DNA of 64,000 bases. Origin: Burkholderiales bacterium. Its GTDB lineage: Bacteria > Pseudomonadota > Gammaproteobacteria > Burkholderiales > Burkholderiaceae_C. The notes beneath the pieces were generated by a model, which did not search any database, was not told where the DNA came from, and worked only from the letters and a program-made list of their open reading frames with translations. Numbering within the stretch: the first letter of the stretch is position 1; the number at the start of each line of letters is the position of its first letter. Made by a program: the position numbers and the translations under genes. Shown piece by piece: positions 51,115 to 60,344 of this stretch. The stretch spans positions 1 to 64,000 of the forward strand of contig JACPUE010000015.1 in NCBI GenBank assembly GCA_016192425.1, given 5' to 3'.

Positions 51115-53718
51115 TCACTCCGCTGCCTGCCTCAGCGTATCCACCACCGGGCGGCGCAGCACTTCGCGCAGGCCCCACCAGCCTGCCAGCAGGGCCAGCA
51201 CGGCGCCTGCCAGTCCGCCTGCCACGGGCACCAGGGGGGAGGCTGTCCAGGTGAAATCAAAGGCGTAGCGCGCCAGCGCCCAGCCCACGGCCACGGCCAC
51301 GCAGCTTGCCAACACGCCCGCGAGCAGGCCCACGCCCGCCAGCTCGGCGCGCTGCACCTGGCCCAGCAGGCTGGCGCGTGCGCCCAGGGCGCGCATGATG
51401 GCGTATTCACGCGCACGCTCTTCGCGCGTGGCAGTCACGGCGGCAAACAGCACCACCAGTCCGGCGGCCAGGGTGAAGCCGAACAGGAATTCGACCGCGC
51501 GCACCACCTGGTCGAGCACGGTTTGCACCTGCGTGAGCGTAGCGCCCATGTCCACGTTGGTGATGTTGGGGAATTGGCGCACCAGGGCGTTGTCGAACCC
51601 GGCGCTTCCAACGCCGGGCCGCCCCAAGTCGGAAGCAGCCCCCTCGGGGGGCAGCGGATCTCGCGCAGCGGAGGAGCGTGGGGGCCATACTTCTGGCGCA
51701 CGGTAGGCGGCCAGGTAGGTGAGCGGCGCATCGGGCACCTGCGCCACGGGGAACATCACAAAGAAGTTGGCACGCATGGAGGCCCAGTCCACCTTGCGCA
51801 GCGAGGTGATGCGCACCTCGTGCTGCACACCCGCCATGTCAAAGCGCAGGGTGTCACCGAGCTTCAGGCCCAGGGTCTTGGCCAGGCCCTCTTCCACGCT
51901 GGCGGCGCCTTGTTCATCGGGTGTCCAGCGGCCTGCCACCACCTGGTTGTGCGGGGGCTGCTCCTGGGCGTTGGAGAGGTTGAACTCGCGCTCCACCAGG
52001 CGCTGCGCGCGGTCGTCTGAAAAGCTCTCGGGGCCGATGGGCTGGCCGTTCACGGCCACCAGGCGGCCACGGATCATGGGGTACCAGTCGTAGCGGCGCA
52101 CGCCCGCGTCCTGCAGGGTCTGGCGGAAAGGCTGGGCCTGGTCGGGCTGGATGTTGATGACGAAGCGGTTGGGCGCGTCGGGCGGCGTGGCCTGGCGCCA
52201 GCTGGCGATGAGGTCGGTGCGCAGCAGCACCAGCAGCACCAGCGCCAGCAGCCCCACGGCCAGGCTGCTGACCTGCACCACGGCATAGGCTGGGCGTGCG
52301 GCAATCTGGCGTGTGGCCAGCACCAGCCAGCGCGGCGCGGTGGCCTCGTGCACGCTGCGGCGCAAGGCGTGCACGGCCAGCCAGCTCAGCAGGGCAAACA
52401 AGCCCACGGCCAGGCCAAAACCGCCCACTGCGATCAGGCCCAGCTTGAGATCGCTGCTGACGGTGAGCAGCAGCGCGGCAAAGCCCGCCACGCCCAGCCC
52501 CAGCACGGCCAAGGAGGCCGGGCGCAGCGCGCCCATGTCGCGCCGGATGACGCGCAGCGGCGGCACCTGTGCCAGTTGCAGCACGGGCGGCAGGCCAAAG
52601 GCCGCCAGCAGGGTCAGGCCCACGCCCAGCCCCAGGCCCAGGGGCCACAGGCCGGGTGCGGGCAGGCCGCTTTCCACCAGCCCGGCCAGCAGCAGCACAA
52701 ACACGTGGTGCACGCCATAGCCCAGCAGCAGCCCGGCCAGGCTGGCGGCCAGGCCCACGAGCAGAAATTCCACCGCATAGCTGCCCGCAATGGCGCGCTG
52801 GCTCAGGCCCAGCACGCGCAGCATGGCGGCGGCGTCCAGGTGCGCGGCGGCAAAGCCGCGCGCGGCCAGCGCCACCGCCACGGCGGCCAGCAGCGCAGCC
52901 AGCAGCGCCACCAGGCTGAGGAACTTTTGCGCACGCTCCAGGGTTTGCTTCATCTCGGGGCGGCCCGATTCCATGGATTCGAGCCGCACGCCGCGCACGG
53001 CGGAGCGTTGCAGTTCCTGCTCGGCCCAGGTGGTGAACTGGCGCACAGCCGCAGGCTCGCCCGCCACGGCAAAGCGGTAGGTCAGGCGGCTGGCGGGCTG
53101 CACCAGGCCGGTGGCGGCCACGTCCGCCGCGTTGACCATGACGCGCGGCGCAAACGCCATGAAGCCCGCGCCCCGGTCGGGCTCGACGACGATGATGCGC
53201 GCGATGCGCAGGCTGGCGTCGCCCAGCAGCAGCGGGTCGCCCATGCGCAGGCCCAGCGCTTCGAGCAGCGGGGCATCGACCCACACCTCGCCAGGCGCAG
53301 GAATGTCGCGGGTGCTGGCGCCGGTTTCGCCAGGTGCTGCGGCCACCTTCAGGCTGCCGCGCAGCGGGTAGCCGGGTTCCACGCTTTTGAAAGCCACCAG
53401 GCGGCTGGCACCGCCAAACGCGTCGCCTGCGCGGCCCATGGTGGGAAAGCCTGCCGTGGTCACGGCCTGCAGGCCCAGGGCGCGGGCGCGTTCGACAAAT
53501 GCGGCGGGCGTGGGGTTGTCGCTGGCCACCACGGCGTCGCCGCCCAGAATCTGCAGCGCGTCGCGCTGCAGGCCGCCTTGCAGCCGGTCGGCAAAAAAGG
53601 CCACCGAGGTGAGCGCGGCCACGGCCAGCGTCACGGCCACGGCCAGCAGGCGCAACTCGCCAGCACGCCAGTCGCGCAGCAGGGTGCGCCAGCCCAGGGC
53701 AAAGAAGGAAGCGTTCAT
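51115..53718 (-). CDS. FtsX-type ABC permease (YbbP/LolC-like) with an apparent repeat insertion
   Basis: The 867-residue membrane protein has an N-terminal helix (about 22-42), a MacB-like periplasmic domain, and FtsX helices near 245-370. A further central hydrophobic region, a second soluble domain and a C-terminal FtsX triple helix follow (EERAREYAIMRALGARASLL between). This is the YbbP layout for exporting lipids or lysophospholipids, normally with a YbbA ATPase, which is not adjacent. Residues about 678-702 (PPRSSAARDPLPPEG and following) look foreign and correspond to a G/C-rich repeat in frame. The start at 53718 replaces an upstream, unconserved extension. Confidence 0.88.
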   Translation of the reverse strand: MNASFFALGWRTLLRDWRAGELRLLAVAVTLAVAALTSVAFFADRLQGGLQRDALQILGGDAVVASDNPTPAAFVERARALGLQAVTTAGFPTMGRAGDAFGGASRLVAFKSVEPGYPLRGSLKVAAAPGETGASTRDIPAPGEVWVDAPLLEALGLRMGDPLLLGDASLRIARIIVVEPDRGAGFMAFAPRVMVNAADVAATGLVQPASRLTYRFAVAGEPAAVRQFTTWAEQELQRSAVRGVRLESMESGRPEMKQTLERAQKFLSLVALLAALLAAVAVALAARGFAAAHLDAAAMLRVLGLSQRAIAGSYAVEFLLVGLAASLAGLLLGYGVHHVFVLLLAGLVESGLPAPGLWPLGLGLGVGLTLLAAFGLPPVLQLAQVPPLRVIRRDMGALRPASLAVLGLGVAGFAALLLTVSSDLKLGLIAVGGFGLAVGLFALLSWLAVHALRRSVHEATAPRWLVLATRQIAARPAYAVVQVSSLAVGLLALVLLVLLRTDLIASWRQATPPDAPNRFVINIQPDQAQPFRQTLQDAGVRRYDWYPMIRGRLVAVNGQPIGPESFSDDRAQRLVEREFNLSNAQEQPPHNQVVAGRWTPDEQGAASVEEGLAKTLGLKLGDTLRFDMAGVQHEVRITSLRKVDWASMRANFFVMFPVAQVPDAPLTYLAAYRAPEVWPPRSSAARDPLPPEGAASDLGRPGVGSAGFDNALVRQFPNITNVDMGATLTQVQTVLDQVVRAVEFLFGFTLAAGLVVLFAAVTATREERAREYAIMRALGARASLLGQVQRAELAGVGLLAGVLASCVAVAVGWALARYAFDFTWTASPLVPVAGGLAGAVLALLAGWWGLREVLRRPVVDTLRQAAE
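51615..51687 (-). repeat. Repeat-like insertion inside the permease gene (family C)
   Basis: The plus strand reads CGGGCCGCCCCAAGTCGGAA then CCCCCTCGGGGGGCAGCGGA and GCGGAGGAGCGTGGGGGCC, ending before TAC. It contains a CCCCCTCGGGGG palindrome. I recognise the pattern as a common Comamonadaceae intergenic repeat, but no second copy lies in this window. It preserves the reading frame of the permease. Confidence 0.5.
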
Positions 53719-53818
53719 GGACACTACCTTAGCGCAAGTGCTCTCACTCCCAGCGCGTAGCGAAAAAATTGCAGGCCGCGGTCGGGGTATTCGCACGCTC
53801 CTGCGCCTGAACAGCCTC

Positions 53819-54910
53819 TCAGGTGTTCTTGCTCACGGTGATGGTCGGGAACTTGGCCGAGAAGTCCTTGGACTGCAGCGCAATGCGCGCGGCCACGTCG
53901 CGCGCCACCTGGCGGTAGATGCCTGCGGCCTCGCTCTGCGGGTCTGCCACCACGGTGGGCTGGCCGCTGTCGGCCTGCTGGCGGATCTTCAGGTCCAGCG
54001 GCAGCGCGCCCAGGTAGTGCATGCCCTGCTCCTGGGCCAGGCGGCGCCCGCCGCCCTCGCCAAAAATATGCTCGGCATGCCCGCAGTTGGAGCACACATG
54101 CACGGCCATGTTTTCCACCAGGCCCAGGATGGGCACGCCCACCTTTTCAAACATGTTGATGCCCTTGCGTGCGTCGATCAGGGCAATGTCCTGCGGCGTG
54201 GTCACGATGACGGCGCCGGTGATGGGCACGCGCTGGCTCAGGGTGAGCTGGATGTCGCCGGTGCCGGGGGGCATGTCCACCACCAGGTAGTCCACGTCCT
54301 TCCAGTTGGTCTGGCGCAGCAGTTGCTCCAGCGCCTGCGTGGCCATGGGGCCGCGCCAGATCATGGCCTGGTCCGGGCTCACCATGAAGCCGATGGACAT
54401 GACCTGCACGCCGTGGTTGACCAGCGGCTCCATGGACTTGCCGTCCAGGCTGTCAGGCTTGCGGTCAATGCCCATCATCATGGGCTGGCTCGGGCCGTAG
54501 ATGTCGGCGTCCAGCAGGCCCACGGTGGCGCCTTCGGCCGCCAGGGCCAGCGCCAGGTTGGCGGCGGTGGTGCTTTTGCCCACACCGCCCTTGCCCGAGG
54601 CCACGGCCACAATGTTCTTCACGCCCGGCAGCAGCTGCACGCCACGTTGCACGGCATGGGCCACCACCTTGGTCGCAATGTCCACCTGCACCGCCTGTAC
54701 GCCCTGCACCGAGCGCGCTGCGGCGTCCAGCGCGGCGCGCAAGGCGGCCTCCTGGCTGCGGGCCGGGTAGCCCAGTTCAATATCGAAAGCCACCTGGCCG
54801 CCGTCGATGCGCAGGTTGCGCAGCGCGCGGGTGCTCACGTAGTCCTTGCCGGTGACCGGATCGCGCACGCCTGCCAGCGCTGCGAGCAGATCTTCTTCCT
54901 TGATCGCCAT
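53819..54910 (-). CDS. apbC: Mrp/ApbC family iron-sulfur cluster carrier
   Basis: The 363-residue P-loop ATPase assembles and delivers Fe-S clusters. It has an N-terminal DUF59/MIP18-like domain (about 5-80, MAIKEEDLLAALAGVRDPVTG). The deviant Walker A is ASGKGGVGKSTTAANL, and the cluster-binding CxxC is in HVCSNCGHAEHIF. ATG 54910 is chosen; the upstream 56 codons are not conserved. It is divergent from the patatin gene, and the 216 bp between them contain a large palindrome. Confidence 0.95.
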   Translation of the reverse strand: MAIKEEDLLAALAGVRDPVTGKDYVSTRALRNLRIDGGQVAFDIELGYPARSQEAALRAALDAAARSVQGVQAVQVDIATKVVAHAVQRGVQLLPGVKNIVAVASGKGGVGKSTTAANLALALAAEGATVGLLDADIYGPSQPMMMGIDRKPDSLDGKSMEPLVNHGVQVMSIGFMVSPDQAMIWRGPMATQALEQLLRQTNWKDVDYLVVDMPPGTGDIQLTLSQRVPITGAVIVTTPQDIALIDARKGINMFEKVGVPILGLVENMAVHVCSNCGHAEHIFGEGGGRRLAQEQGMHYLGALPLDLKIRQQADSGQPTVVADPQSEAAGIYRQVARDVAARIALQSKDFSAKFPTITVSKNT

Positions 54911-55061
54911 TGCGTTTCTCTCCTGTGGGGAAGGCAAGTCTATCCAAGGTGCGCAGACATGGCGTCCATCAACCCCACCGCCATTGGGCGCATCAGGTTG
55001 TGGCCTGGATGCCGCAGTTGCGGGTTTTCCCAAGCTGGCGCCGGGGCTGCGCTGGCGCACA

Positions 55062-55117
55062 CTAGGGCGTGTCATCATTCAATTCGCGTGGGGGAATTGA
55101 ATGATGACACGCCCTAG
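55062..55117. repeat. Perfect palindrome (24-bp arms, 8-bp loop), possible MITE or IS terminal repeats
   Basis: Arms at 55062-55085 and 55094-55117 are exact reverse complements, starting CTAGGGCGTGTCATCATTCA on the left. The loop is GCGTGGGG. Both ends carry CTAG, and the inner ends begin GGGCGTGTCA like transposase terminal repeats. It may be a minimal inverted-repeat element left by an IS of the IS5 or IS630 type, or a strong hairpin in the 5' leader of the patatin mRNA, ending 9 bp before its start. Confidence 0.75.
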
Positions 55118-55126
55118 CGCTGCACC

Positions 55127-56377
55127 ATGACCGACCCGAACCGCCCGCCCGAACCATCCTCCCCACGCACCGGCCTGCTGCTGACCGGCGGCGGCGCGCG
55201 CGCTGCCTACCAGGTGGGCGTGCTCGAAGCCATTGCCGACCTGCGCCTGGCCTGCGGCGCGGGCGAGGAGCCCAACCCCTTCCCCATCGTCACCGGCACC
55301 TCGGCGGGCGCCATCAACGCCGCCGCGCTGGCCTGCGGGGCCGACCAGTTCGACCGCGCGGTGCGCCGCATCGTGCGCGTCTGGAGCGGTTTTCACGCAC
55401 AGCAGGTGTACCGTGCCGATTCCATCAGCGTGATGCGCAGCGGCGCGCGCTGGCTCACGCTGCTGTCGCTGGGCTGGGTGCTGGCGCGCTGGCGCCGCAT
55501 GCGCCCGCGCTCGCTGCTGGACAACGAGCCATTGGCCAAGCTGCTGATCAAGATGGTGCCGCTGGTGCGCCTGCCCCGGCTGATCCGCCAGGGCCACCTG
55601 CAGGCGCTGGCCGTCACCGCGTCGAGCTACAGCTCGGGCGAGCATGTGACCTTTTTCGAGGCGGGCGAGCGCCAGAACCCCTGGGTACGCTCGCAGCGCC
55701 GCGCCGTGCGCGACCGCATCACGCACGAGCACCTGCTGGCCTCGGCGGCCATTCCCTTCGTGTTTCCGGCCACGGCCATCGACATCGAAGGCCACACCGA
55801 ATACTTTGGCGACGGCTCCATGCGCCAGTCCGCCCCCATTGCCCCGGCCATCCACCTGGGGGCAGAGCGCGTGCTGGTGGTGGGCGCAGGCCGCATGCAC
55901 GAGCCCAAGGACGACGCGACGGCTGCGCTGTCCACCGGCTACCCCTCGCTGGCGCAGATTGCGGGCCACGCGCTGTCCAACATCTTCCTCGACGCGCTGT
56001 GGGTGGACCTGGAGCGCATGCAGCGCATCAACCAGACCATCTCGCTGATCCCGCCCGAAGCCCGCGCGCACAGCAGCCTGCGCCCCATCGAGCTGCTGGT
56101 GATCGCCCCCACCCAGCGCCTGGACGCCGTGGCCGCCCGCCATGTGGCCGACCTGCCCGTGCCTGTGCGCACCATGCTGGGGGCGCTGGGCGTGTCGTCC
56201 AAGAACCAGGACGTGCGCAGCGCAGCGCTGGCAAGCTACCTGCTGTTCGAGCAGAACTACACGCGCGACCTCATGGCCCTGGGCCGTGCCGACACGCTGG
56301 CGCAGCGCGCGGCGGTATGCCGCTTCTTCGGCTGGCAGGACACGGGCACCGAACTCCCGCAGCAGCCGGCAGCCTGA
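55127..56377 (+). CDS. Patatin-like phospholipase
   Basis: The 416-residue protein has the oxyanion-loop [16 protein letters not shown] (residues 21-36), the nucleophile GTSAGAIN with Ser59 and the catalytic DGS with Asp229 in YFGDGSMRQ. Both members of the Ser-Asp dyad are present, so lipid acyl hydrolase activity is likely. The RssA/YchK-type neighbours are not here. No signal peptide is seen. The start lies 9 bp after a perfect palindrome that would fold in the mRNA. metG follows on the same strand. Confidence 0.93.
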   Translation: MTDPNRPPEPSSPRTGLLLTGGGARAAYQVGVLEAIADLRLACGAGEEPNPFPIVTGTSAGAINAAALACGADQFDRAVRRIVRVWSGFHAQQVYRADSISVMRSGARWLTLLSLGWVLARWRRMRPRSLLDNEPLAKLLIKMVPLVRLPRLIRQGHLQALAVTASSYSSGEHVTFFEAGERQNPWVRSQRRAVRDRITHEHLLASAAIPFVFPATAIDIEGHTEYFGDGSMRQSAPIAPAIHLGAERVLVVGAGRMHEPKDDATAALSTGYPSLAQIAGHALSNIFLDALWVDLERMQRINQTISLIPPEARAHSSLRPIELLVIAPTQRLDAVAARHVADLPVPVRTMLGALGVSSKNQDVRSAALASYLLFEQNYTRDLMALGRADTLAQRAAVCRFFGWQDTGTELPQQPAA

Positions 56378-56445
56378 AACAGCGGCCCGCCGGTAAAATC
56401 GCAGGTTCCGCCAAAAAGGCGAACCCGCTTTTGAGAGCCGCTCCC

Positions 56446-58527
56446 ATGCCCGCACGCAAACTCTTTGTCACCACCGCCCTGCCCTATGCCAACGGCCATT
56501 TCCACATCGGCCACATCATGGAGTACATCCAGGCGGACATCTGGGTGCGCACGCAGCGGCTGCTGGGCAACGAGGTGAACTTCGTCGGTGCCGACGACAC
56601 GCATGGCGCGCCCATCATGATCGCTGCCGAGAAGGCCGGCAAGACGCCGCAGCAGTTCGTGGCCGACATCGCCGCCGGGCGCCAGCAGTACCTCGACGGC
56701 TTCCACATCGCATTCGACAACTGGCACAGCACCGACGCGCCCGAAAACCACCAGTTGGCCCAAGACATCTACCGCGGCCTCAAGGCCAACGGCCTGATCG
56801 AGACACGCACCATCGAGCAGTTCTTCGACCCCGAGAAGAACATGTTCCTGCCCGACCGCTTCATCAAGGGCGAGTGCCCCAAGTGCCACACCAAGGACCA
56901 GTACGGCGACAACTGTGAAGCCTGCGGCGCCGTGTACGCGCCCACCGACCTCATCAACCCCTATTCCGCGCTGTCGGGCGCCAAACCGGTGCTCAAGCAT
57001 TCGGAGCATTTCTTCTTCAAGCTGTCCGACCCGCGCTGCGTGGCTTTCCTGGAAGACTGGACGCAGGACGGCCGCCTGCAGCCCGAGGTGGCCAACAAGG
57101 TGCGCGAATGGTTCACCGTGCGCACCAACCCCGACGGCACGCAGAGTGAGGGCCTGGGCGACTGGGACATCTCGCGCGATGCGCCCTACTTCGGCATCGA
57201 GATCCCCGACGCGCCGGGCAAGTACTTCTACGTCTGGCTGGACGCGCCCATCGGTTATCTCGCCTCGCTCAAGAACCTGCTCGCCAAGCGCGGCCAGGAC
57301 TACGAGGCCTACATGGCCGACCCGGCGCTGGAGCAGTACCACTTCATCGGCAAGGACATCGTCACCTTCCACACGCTGTTCTGGCCCGCCACGCTGAAGT
57401 TCAGCGGCCGCAAGGTGCCCGACTCGGTGTTCGTGCACGGCTTCCTCACCGTGAACAACGGCGAGAAGATGAGCAAGAGCCGGGGCACGGGCCTGGATCC
57501 GCTCAAGTACCTGAAGCTGGGCATGAACCCCGAGTGGCTGCGCTACTACCTGGCCACCAAGCTCAGCAGCCGCAACGAGGACATCGACTTCAATGCCGAA
57601 GACTTCCTGCTGCGCGTCAACAGCGACCTGATCGGCAAGTACGTGAACATTGCCAGCCGTGCGGCGGGCTTCATTGCCAAGCGCTTTGGCGGCCTGCTGG
57701 GCGAGGTATCGGCCGACGGCGACGCACTGCTGGCCCACCTGCGCGCAGGCGCCCCGGCCATCATCGAACTGCTGGCCGAACGCGAATACGGCAAGGCCCT
57801 GCGCGAAACCATGCTGCTGGCCGACCGCGTGAACGCCTACGTGGACCAGAACAAGCCCTGGGAGCTGGCCAAGCAGCAAGGCATGGACACCCGCCTGCAG
57901 GATGTGTGCACCACCTGCATCGAGGCTTTCCGCATCCTCACCGTGCTGCTCAAGCCCGTGCTGCCCGCAGTGGCCCAGCAGGTGGAGGCCTTCCTCAACG
58001 TGCCACCGCTGGGCTTTGCCAGCGTGGACGAGCCCCTGCCCGCAGGCCACCGCATTGGCGAATACAAGCACCTGATGCAGCGCGTGGAGCTGCAGCAGCT
58101 TGAAGCACTTTTTGAGCCTCCAGCGCCCGCCAATCAAGCGCAAGCAGCTATCGAAACAATAGCACCCGGCGGCGAGGAACTGGCCCCCGCCATCAGCATC
58201 GACGACTTCGCCAAGATCGACCTGCGCATCGCACAGATCGTGAACTGCGAGGCCGTGGAGGGCTCGACCAAGCTGCTGCGCCTCACGCTGGACGTGGGCG
58301 AGGGGCGCCACCGCAATGTCTTCTCGGGCATTGCCAGCGCCTACCAACCCGCCGACCTGGTGGGCAAGCTCACCGTGGTGGTGGCCAACCTGGCGCCGCG
58401 CAAGATGAAGTTCGGCGTGAGCGAAGGCATGGTGCTGGCCGCCAGCCATGGCGACGAGAAGGCCCACCCCGGCATCTATGTGCTGAACCCCTGGCCTGGC
58501 GCCCAGCCGGGCATGCGGGTGCGCTGA
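56446..58527 (+). CDS. metG: Methionyl-tRNA synthetase with C-terminal tRNA-binding domain
   Basis: The 693-residue class I synthetase charges initiator and elongator tRNA-Met. It has the HIGH motif in [13 protein letters not shown], a zinc knuckle ([18 protein letters not shown]) and KMSKS near residue 342. An anticodon-binding helical domain and a C-terminal Trbp111-like OB domain (about 580-693, [16 protein letters not shown]) follow. The linker residues 557-573 ([17 protein letters not shown]) are encoded by a dispersed repeat kept in frame. ATG 56446 is the standard start. Confidence 0.96.
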   Translation: MPARKLFVTTALPYANGHFHIGHIMEYIQADIWVRTQRLLGNEVNFVGADDTHGAPIMIAAEKAGKTPQQFVADIAAGRQQYLDGFHIAFDNWHSTDAPENHQLAQDIYRGLKANGLIETRTIEQFFDPEKNMFLPDRFIKGECPKCHTKDQYGDNCEACGAVYAPTDLINPYSALSGAKPVLKHSEHFFFKLSDPRCVAFLEDWTQDGRLQPEVANKVREWFTVRTNPDGTQSEGLGDWDISRDAPYFGIEIPDAPGKYFYVWLDAPIGYLASLKNLLAKRGQDYEAYMADPALEQYHFIGKDIVTFHTLFWPATLKFSGRKVPDSVFVHGFLTVNNGEKMSKSRGTGLDPLKYLKLGMNPEWLRYYLATKLSSRNEDIDFNAEDFLLRVNSDLIGKYVNIASRAAGFIAKRFGGLLGEVSADGDALLAHLRAGAPAIIELLAEREYGKALRETMLLADRVNAYVDQNKPWELAKQQGMDTRLQDVCTTCIEAFRILTVLLKPVLPAVAQQVEAFLNVPPLGFASVDEPLPAGHRIGEYKHLMQRVELQQLEALFEPPAPANQAQAAIETIAPGGEELAPAISIDDFAKIDLRIAQIVNCEAVEGSTKLLRLTLDVGEGRHRNVFSGIASAYQPADLVGKLTVVVANLAPRKMKFGVSEGMVLAASHGDEKAHPGIYVLNPWPGAQPGMRVR
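58114..58164 (+). repeat. Dispersed repeat family A, copy 8, inside metG
   Basis: GAGCCTCCAGCGCCCGCCAA then TCAAGCGCAAGCAGCTATCG and AAACAATAGCA. It matches the family consensus, including AAGCGCAAGCAGCTAT and ATAGCA. It is in frame, adds 17 codons without stops and falls in the linker before the C-terminal domain. Confidence 0.8.
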
Positions 58528-58634
58528 CCGGCAGCAAGCACGCAGGGCTTGCCGCTGGCTGACAGCGTGGCCCTGGCACGCTCAGCAATACCCACGATTG
58601 CATCCCGGCACGCGGGGCATACACTGGTGTCTCC

Positions 58635-60344
58635 ATGACACACCCCGCCCCTGTGCAGCAGCACCCTCCCGCCTTTCGGCCCCGCATCCTGGACTCCCTG
58701 CAGGGCTACACGCGCGCCCGCTGGTTTGCCGACATGGGCGCGGGCATCACCGTGGGCATCGTGGCGCTGCCGCTGGCCATGGCCTTTGCCATTGCCAGCG
58801 GGCTCAAGCCCGAGGCGGGGTTGTGGACGGCCATCATCGGGGGCTTTCTGGTCTCGCTGCTGGGTGGCACCAGCGTGCAGATCGGCGGGCCCGCCGGGGC
58901 CTTCATCGTCATCGTCTACGGCATCGTCGAGCGCCACGGCGTGGCGGGGCTGCTGATTTCCACCACCGGCGCAGGCATGCTGCTGTTTGCGCTGGGGATG
59001 TTCCGGCTGGGCAACCTGGTGCGCTTTGTGCCGGTGAGCATCGTCATCGGCTTCACCAACGGCATTGCCGTGCTGATTGCGCTGTCGCAGGTAAAGGACG
59101 CGCTGGGCCTGGACATTGCCAAGATGCCGGGCGACTTTGTCGCGCAAATTCTGGTGCTGGTGCAGCACGCAGGCAGCGTCAACCTCTATGCCCTGGGGCT
59201 GACGGGCGCCTGCCTGGGGGGGCTGTTCCTGTGGCCCGTGCTGTTTGTGCGGCACAACAAACTGGTGCTGCGCCTGGCCGATGGCAAAACCGTGCGCTCG
59301 TTTGCGCGCATTCCCGCCCCCGTGGTGGCGCTGGTCTCGCTCACGGCGCTGGCAAGCTTCATGCATATGCCCGTGGAGACCATTGGCACACGCTTTGGCG
59401 GCATACCGCAGGGGCTGCCCAGCTTTGAATTGCGCCCGCTGTCGTGGGACACCTTGCGCCAGCTCGTCATTCCCACGCTGACCATCGCGCTGCTGGGCGC
59501 CATCGAATCGCTCCTGTGCGCGCGTGTGGCCGACCAGCTGGCCACGGGCGAGCACCACCGCAAGCACGACCCCAACCAGGAACTCATGGCCCAGGGCGTG
59601 GCGAATTTTGTGGTGCCTTTCTTTGGCGGCATGCCGGTCACGGGCACCATTGCACGCACGGTGACCAACCTGCGCTCGGGCGCCACCTCACCCATCGCAG
59701 GCATCGTGCACGCCGCCACGCTGGGCGCCATCGTGCTGCTGGCTGCGCCGCTGGCGCTGCACATCCCGCTGGCGGTGCTGGCGGGCATCCTGCTGTATGT
59801 GGCCTGGAACATGGGCGAATGGCATGAGTTCGTGCGCCTGCGGCATTTCAGCAACCACTACCGGCTGCTGATGCTGGGCACCTTCTTCCTGACCGTGGTG
59901 TTCGACCTGACCGTGGCGGTGGAGGTAGGCCTGGTGCTGGCCTGCGTGCTGTTCGTGCGGCGCATGAGCGCACTGTTCCGCGCCGACCCTTTGCCGCTGG
60001 AGGCGGGCACGCCTGGCACCCGCCTGGGCTGGAGCCTGCACGGCGCGCTGTTCTTTGGCGCCGCCGCCAAGATCGACCCGCTGGTGCAGGCCATCGAAGC
60101 CGCCCCGCAGGGCGTGCTGGTGGATCTGGACATGCGCTACCTGTTCGCGCTGGATACCACCGGGCTTGACGGACTGGAACAAATCCTCAAGGCCGTGGCC
60201 CAGCGCGGCGGCCGCCTGGCGGTACACCAACCGCAGGAACAGGTGCGCTCGCTGATGGAACGCTCAGGCTTCAGCGCCAAGCTGGCGGCACAGGCCCCGC
60301 CAGCAGAGGGTTCAGGACAGGAGCCGCTGGCGGGCCGCACCTAG
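58635..60344 (+). CDS. SulP-family anion transporter with STAS domain
   Basis: The 569-residue inner-membrane protein has about 12 to 14 helices. The SulP core lies near residues 25-90 (GITVGIVALPLAMAFAIASG), and GGTSVQIGGPAGAFIVIVYGI and GMPVTGTIARTVTNLRSGATSP follow. A cytoplasmic STAS domain covers about 455-560 (GVLVDLDMRYLFALDTTGLDGLEQIL). It probably imports sulfate, bicarbonate or a dicarboxylate with protons or sodium. Its last 33 bp overlap the convergent chemoreceptor gene. Confidence 0.93.
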   Translation: MTHPAPVQQHPPAFRPRILDSLQGYTRARWFADMGAGITVGIVALPLAMAFAIASGLKPEAGLWTAIIGGFLVSLLGGTSVQIGGPAGAFIVIVYGIVERHGVAGLLISTTGAGMLLFALGMFRLGNLVRFVPVSIVIGFTNGIAVLIALSQVKDALGLDIAKMPGDFVAQILVLVQHAGSVNLYALGLTGACLGGLFLWPVLFVRHNKLVLRLADGKTVRSFARIPAPVVALVSLTALASFMHMPVETIGTRFGGIPQGLPSFELRPLSWDTLRQLVIPTLTIALLGAIESLLCARVADQLATGEHHRKHDPNQELMAQGVANFVVPFFGGMPVTGTIARTVTNLRSGATSPIAGIVHAATLGAIVLLAAPLALHIPLAVLAGILLYVAWNMGEWHEFVRLRHFSNHYRLLMLGTFFLTVVFDLTVAVEVGLVLACVLFVRRMSALFRADPLPLEAGTPGTRLGWSLHGALFFGAAAKIDPLVQAIEAAPQGVLVDLDMRYLFALDTTGLDGLEQILKAVAQRGGRLAVHQPQEQVRSLMERSGFSAKLAAQAPPAEGSGQEPLAGRT

